From the NCBI GenBank assembly GCA_900770605.1, contig CAAGKS010000120.1, positions 1 to 14,862 on the forward strand: a stretch of DNA of 14,862 nt, given 5' to 3'. The notes under the pieces were generated by a model, which was given only the letters and a program-made list of their open reading frames with translations, made no database searches and had not been told where the DNA came from. Shown here piece by piece: positions 14,017-14,862 of the stretch (within the stretch, counting starts at the first letter, position 1; each line of letters starts with the position of its first letter). The DNA comes from Clostridia bacterium (GTDB lineage: Bacteria > Bacillota > Clostridia > Oscillospirales > CAG-272). The position numbers and the translations under genes are program-made.

Positions 14017-14862
14017 TTACTGGCTGTCAATTCGCTTATTCACCGCGCACATCAAAGCGCGAATTGAAGAAGCAATAATATCATCATGCACACCTGCACC
14101 CCAGATCGTCTTTCCGTCGTCAAAGGTGATACTTACGTAAGTAACCGCCTTGGAAGAAGAGCCCGAGGAGAGCGCGTGCTCAGAGTAAGTCAGATTTGTA
14201 AAGTCGATACCAACGTGCTTCTGAATTGCATTGCTGACTGCATCAAGACGTCCGTTTCCTTCTGCCGTGATGTCATAGGTCTTGCCGTGATCACGAATGG
14301 TGATCATGGCCTTGATCTTTTCTCCGCGGCGAACAAAATGATAGTCAACAAGCTCGATATGCGTATTGATACCAACGTATTCCTTTTCGAATATCTCAAG
14401 CACCTCAGCGGGTGAGAGCTCCTTGTGTGAGCGATCCGAATATCCCTTTACCGTATATCCTACCGCCTCACGCATCTTAGCGGGCAATACGTAACCGAAG
14501 TTGTGCTCAAGCAGATATCCGATGCCGCCCTTGCCGGACTGCGAGTTTATACGGATAACGTCGGTCTCGTACTCTCTTCCCACGTCCTTGGGGTCGATAG
14601 GAAGATACGGAACCGTCCAATGCTTGCAGTTGTTGTCCTCTCTCCACTTCATACCCTTGGCAATGGCGTCCTGATGTGATCCGGAGAATGCCGCAAATAC
14701 GAGTTTTCCTGCATAAGGAGTTCTGTCATATACAGACATTCTGGTGACACGCTCATATACCTCGGTTATAGAAGGCATATCAGAGAAGTCAAGTCCGGGA
14801 TCAACGCCCTGTGAAAACATATTAAGAGCCAAGGTAACGATATCAGCGTTACCGGTTCTCTC
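14017..14862 (-). CDS. leuA: 2-isopropylmalate synthase (C-terminal part)
   Basis: The last 281 residues of LeuA, which condenses acetyl-CoA with 2-oxoisovalerate as the first committed step to leucine. The N-terminal part of the barrel lies beyond the right edge. The window opens in ERTGNADIVTLALN, followed by MFSQGVDPGLDFSD, the end of the catalytic barrel in the long (about 560-residue, yeast/actinobacterial 'LeuA2') type. The final 110 or so residues (from about ELVDYHFVRRGEKIKA) form the regulatory domain that in this family binds leucine for feedback inhibition. No stop or frameshift interrupts it. It is the upstream gene of the leuCDB-ilvE operon; its promoter, and any Leu T-box, must lie outside the window. 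Confidence 0.95.
   Translation of the reverse strand, partial: ERTGNADIVTLALNMFSQGVDPGLDFSDMPSITEVYERVTRMSVYDRTPYAGKLVFAAFSGSHQDAIAKGMKWREDNNCKHWTVPYLPIDPKDVGREYETDVIRINSQSGKGGIGYLLEHNFGYVLPAKMREAVGYTVKGYSDRSHKELSPAEVLEIFEKEYVGINTHIELVDYHFVRRGEKIKAMITIRDHGKTYDITAEGNGRLDAVSNAIQKHVGIDFTNLTYSEHALSSGSSSKAVTYVSITFDDGKTIWGAGVHDDIIASSIRALMCAVNKRIDSQ

Overview
Every gene in this window reads on the minus strand. The content points to a spore-forming member of the Clostridia (Bacillota). It carries a spore-coat cotJ operon, a T-box leader, a cobalamin riboswitch, strong AGGAGG-type ribosome binding sites, and several promoters of the TTGACT/A-N17-TATAAT type. The genus cannot be told from the sequence alone, and there are no mobile elements, CRISPR arrays, rRNA or tRNA genes.

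In transcription order (right to left): (1) 14862-10068 is a leucine/branched-chain amino acid operon, leuA (3' part only)-leuC-leuD-leuB-ilvE, with gaps of 5-25 nt and a strong terminator at 10027-10059. (2) 9923-7172 is argG-argH, the last two steps of arginine synthesis. It has a perfect consensus promoter, an ARG-box-like operator just past the start point, and a 15-bp hairpin between the genes. (3) 7135-5484 is a promoter, a T-box leader with a candidate Trp (UGG) specifier, a possible 10-codon leader peptide, and an orphan trpB with its terminator. (4) 5469-4154 is a promoter, a cobalamin riboswitch, a transcobalamin-like (DUF4430) lipoprotein gene and an ECF transporter S-component gene, followed by a terminator. 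Together these read as a vitamin B12 capture and uptake module. (5) 4114-913 is a near-consensus promoter, an MFS sugar-type transporter overlapping a family 2 glycoside hydrolase, then two tandem terminators. (6) 893-1 is a palindromic leader and the spore-coat genes cotJA-cotJB-cotJC, with cotJC cut by the window edge.

Most units are housekeeping biosynthesis, each with its own control device: T-box for Trp, ArgR-type operator for Arg, and riboswitch for B12. The least ordinary part is the B12-riboswitch module at 4203-5470. Also worth attention are the stand-alone T-box-controlled trpB with a possible extra leader peptide, the argG-argH hairpin, and the cysteine-rich N-termini of CotJA and CotJB.
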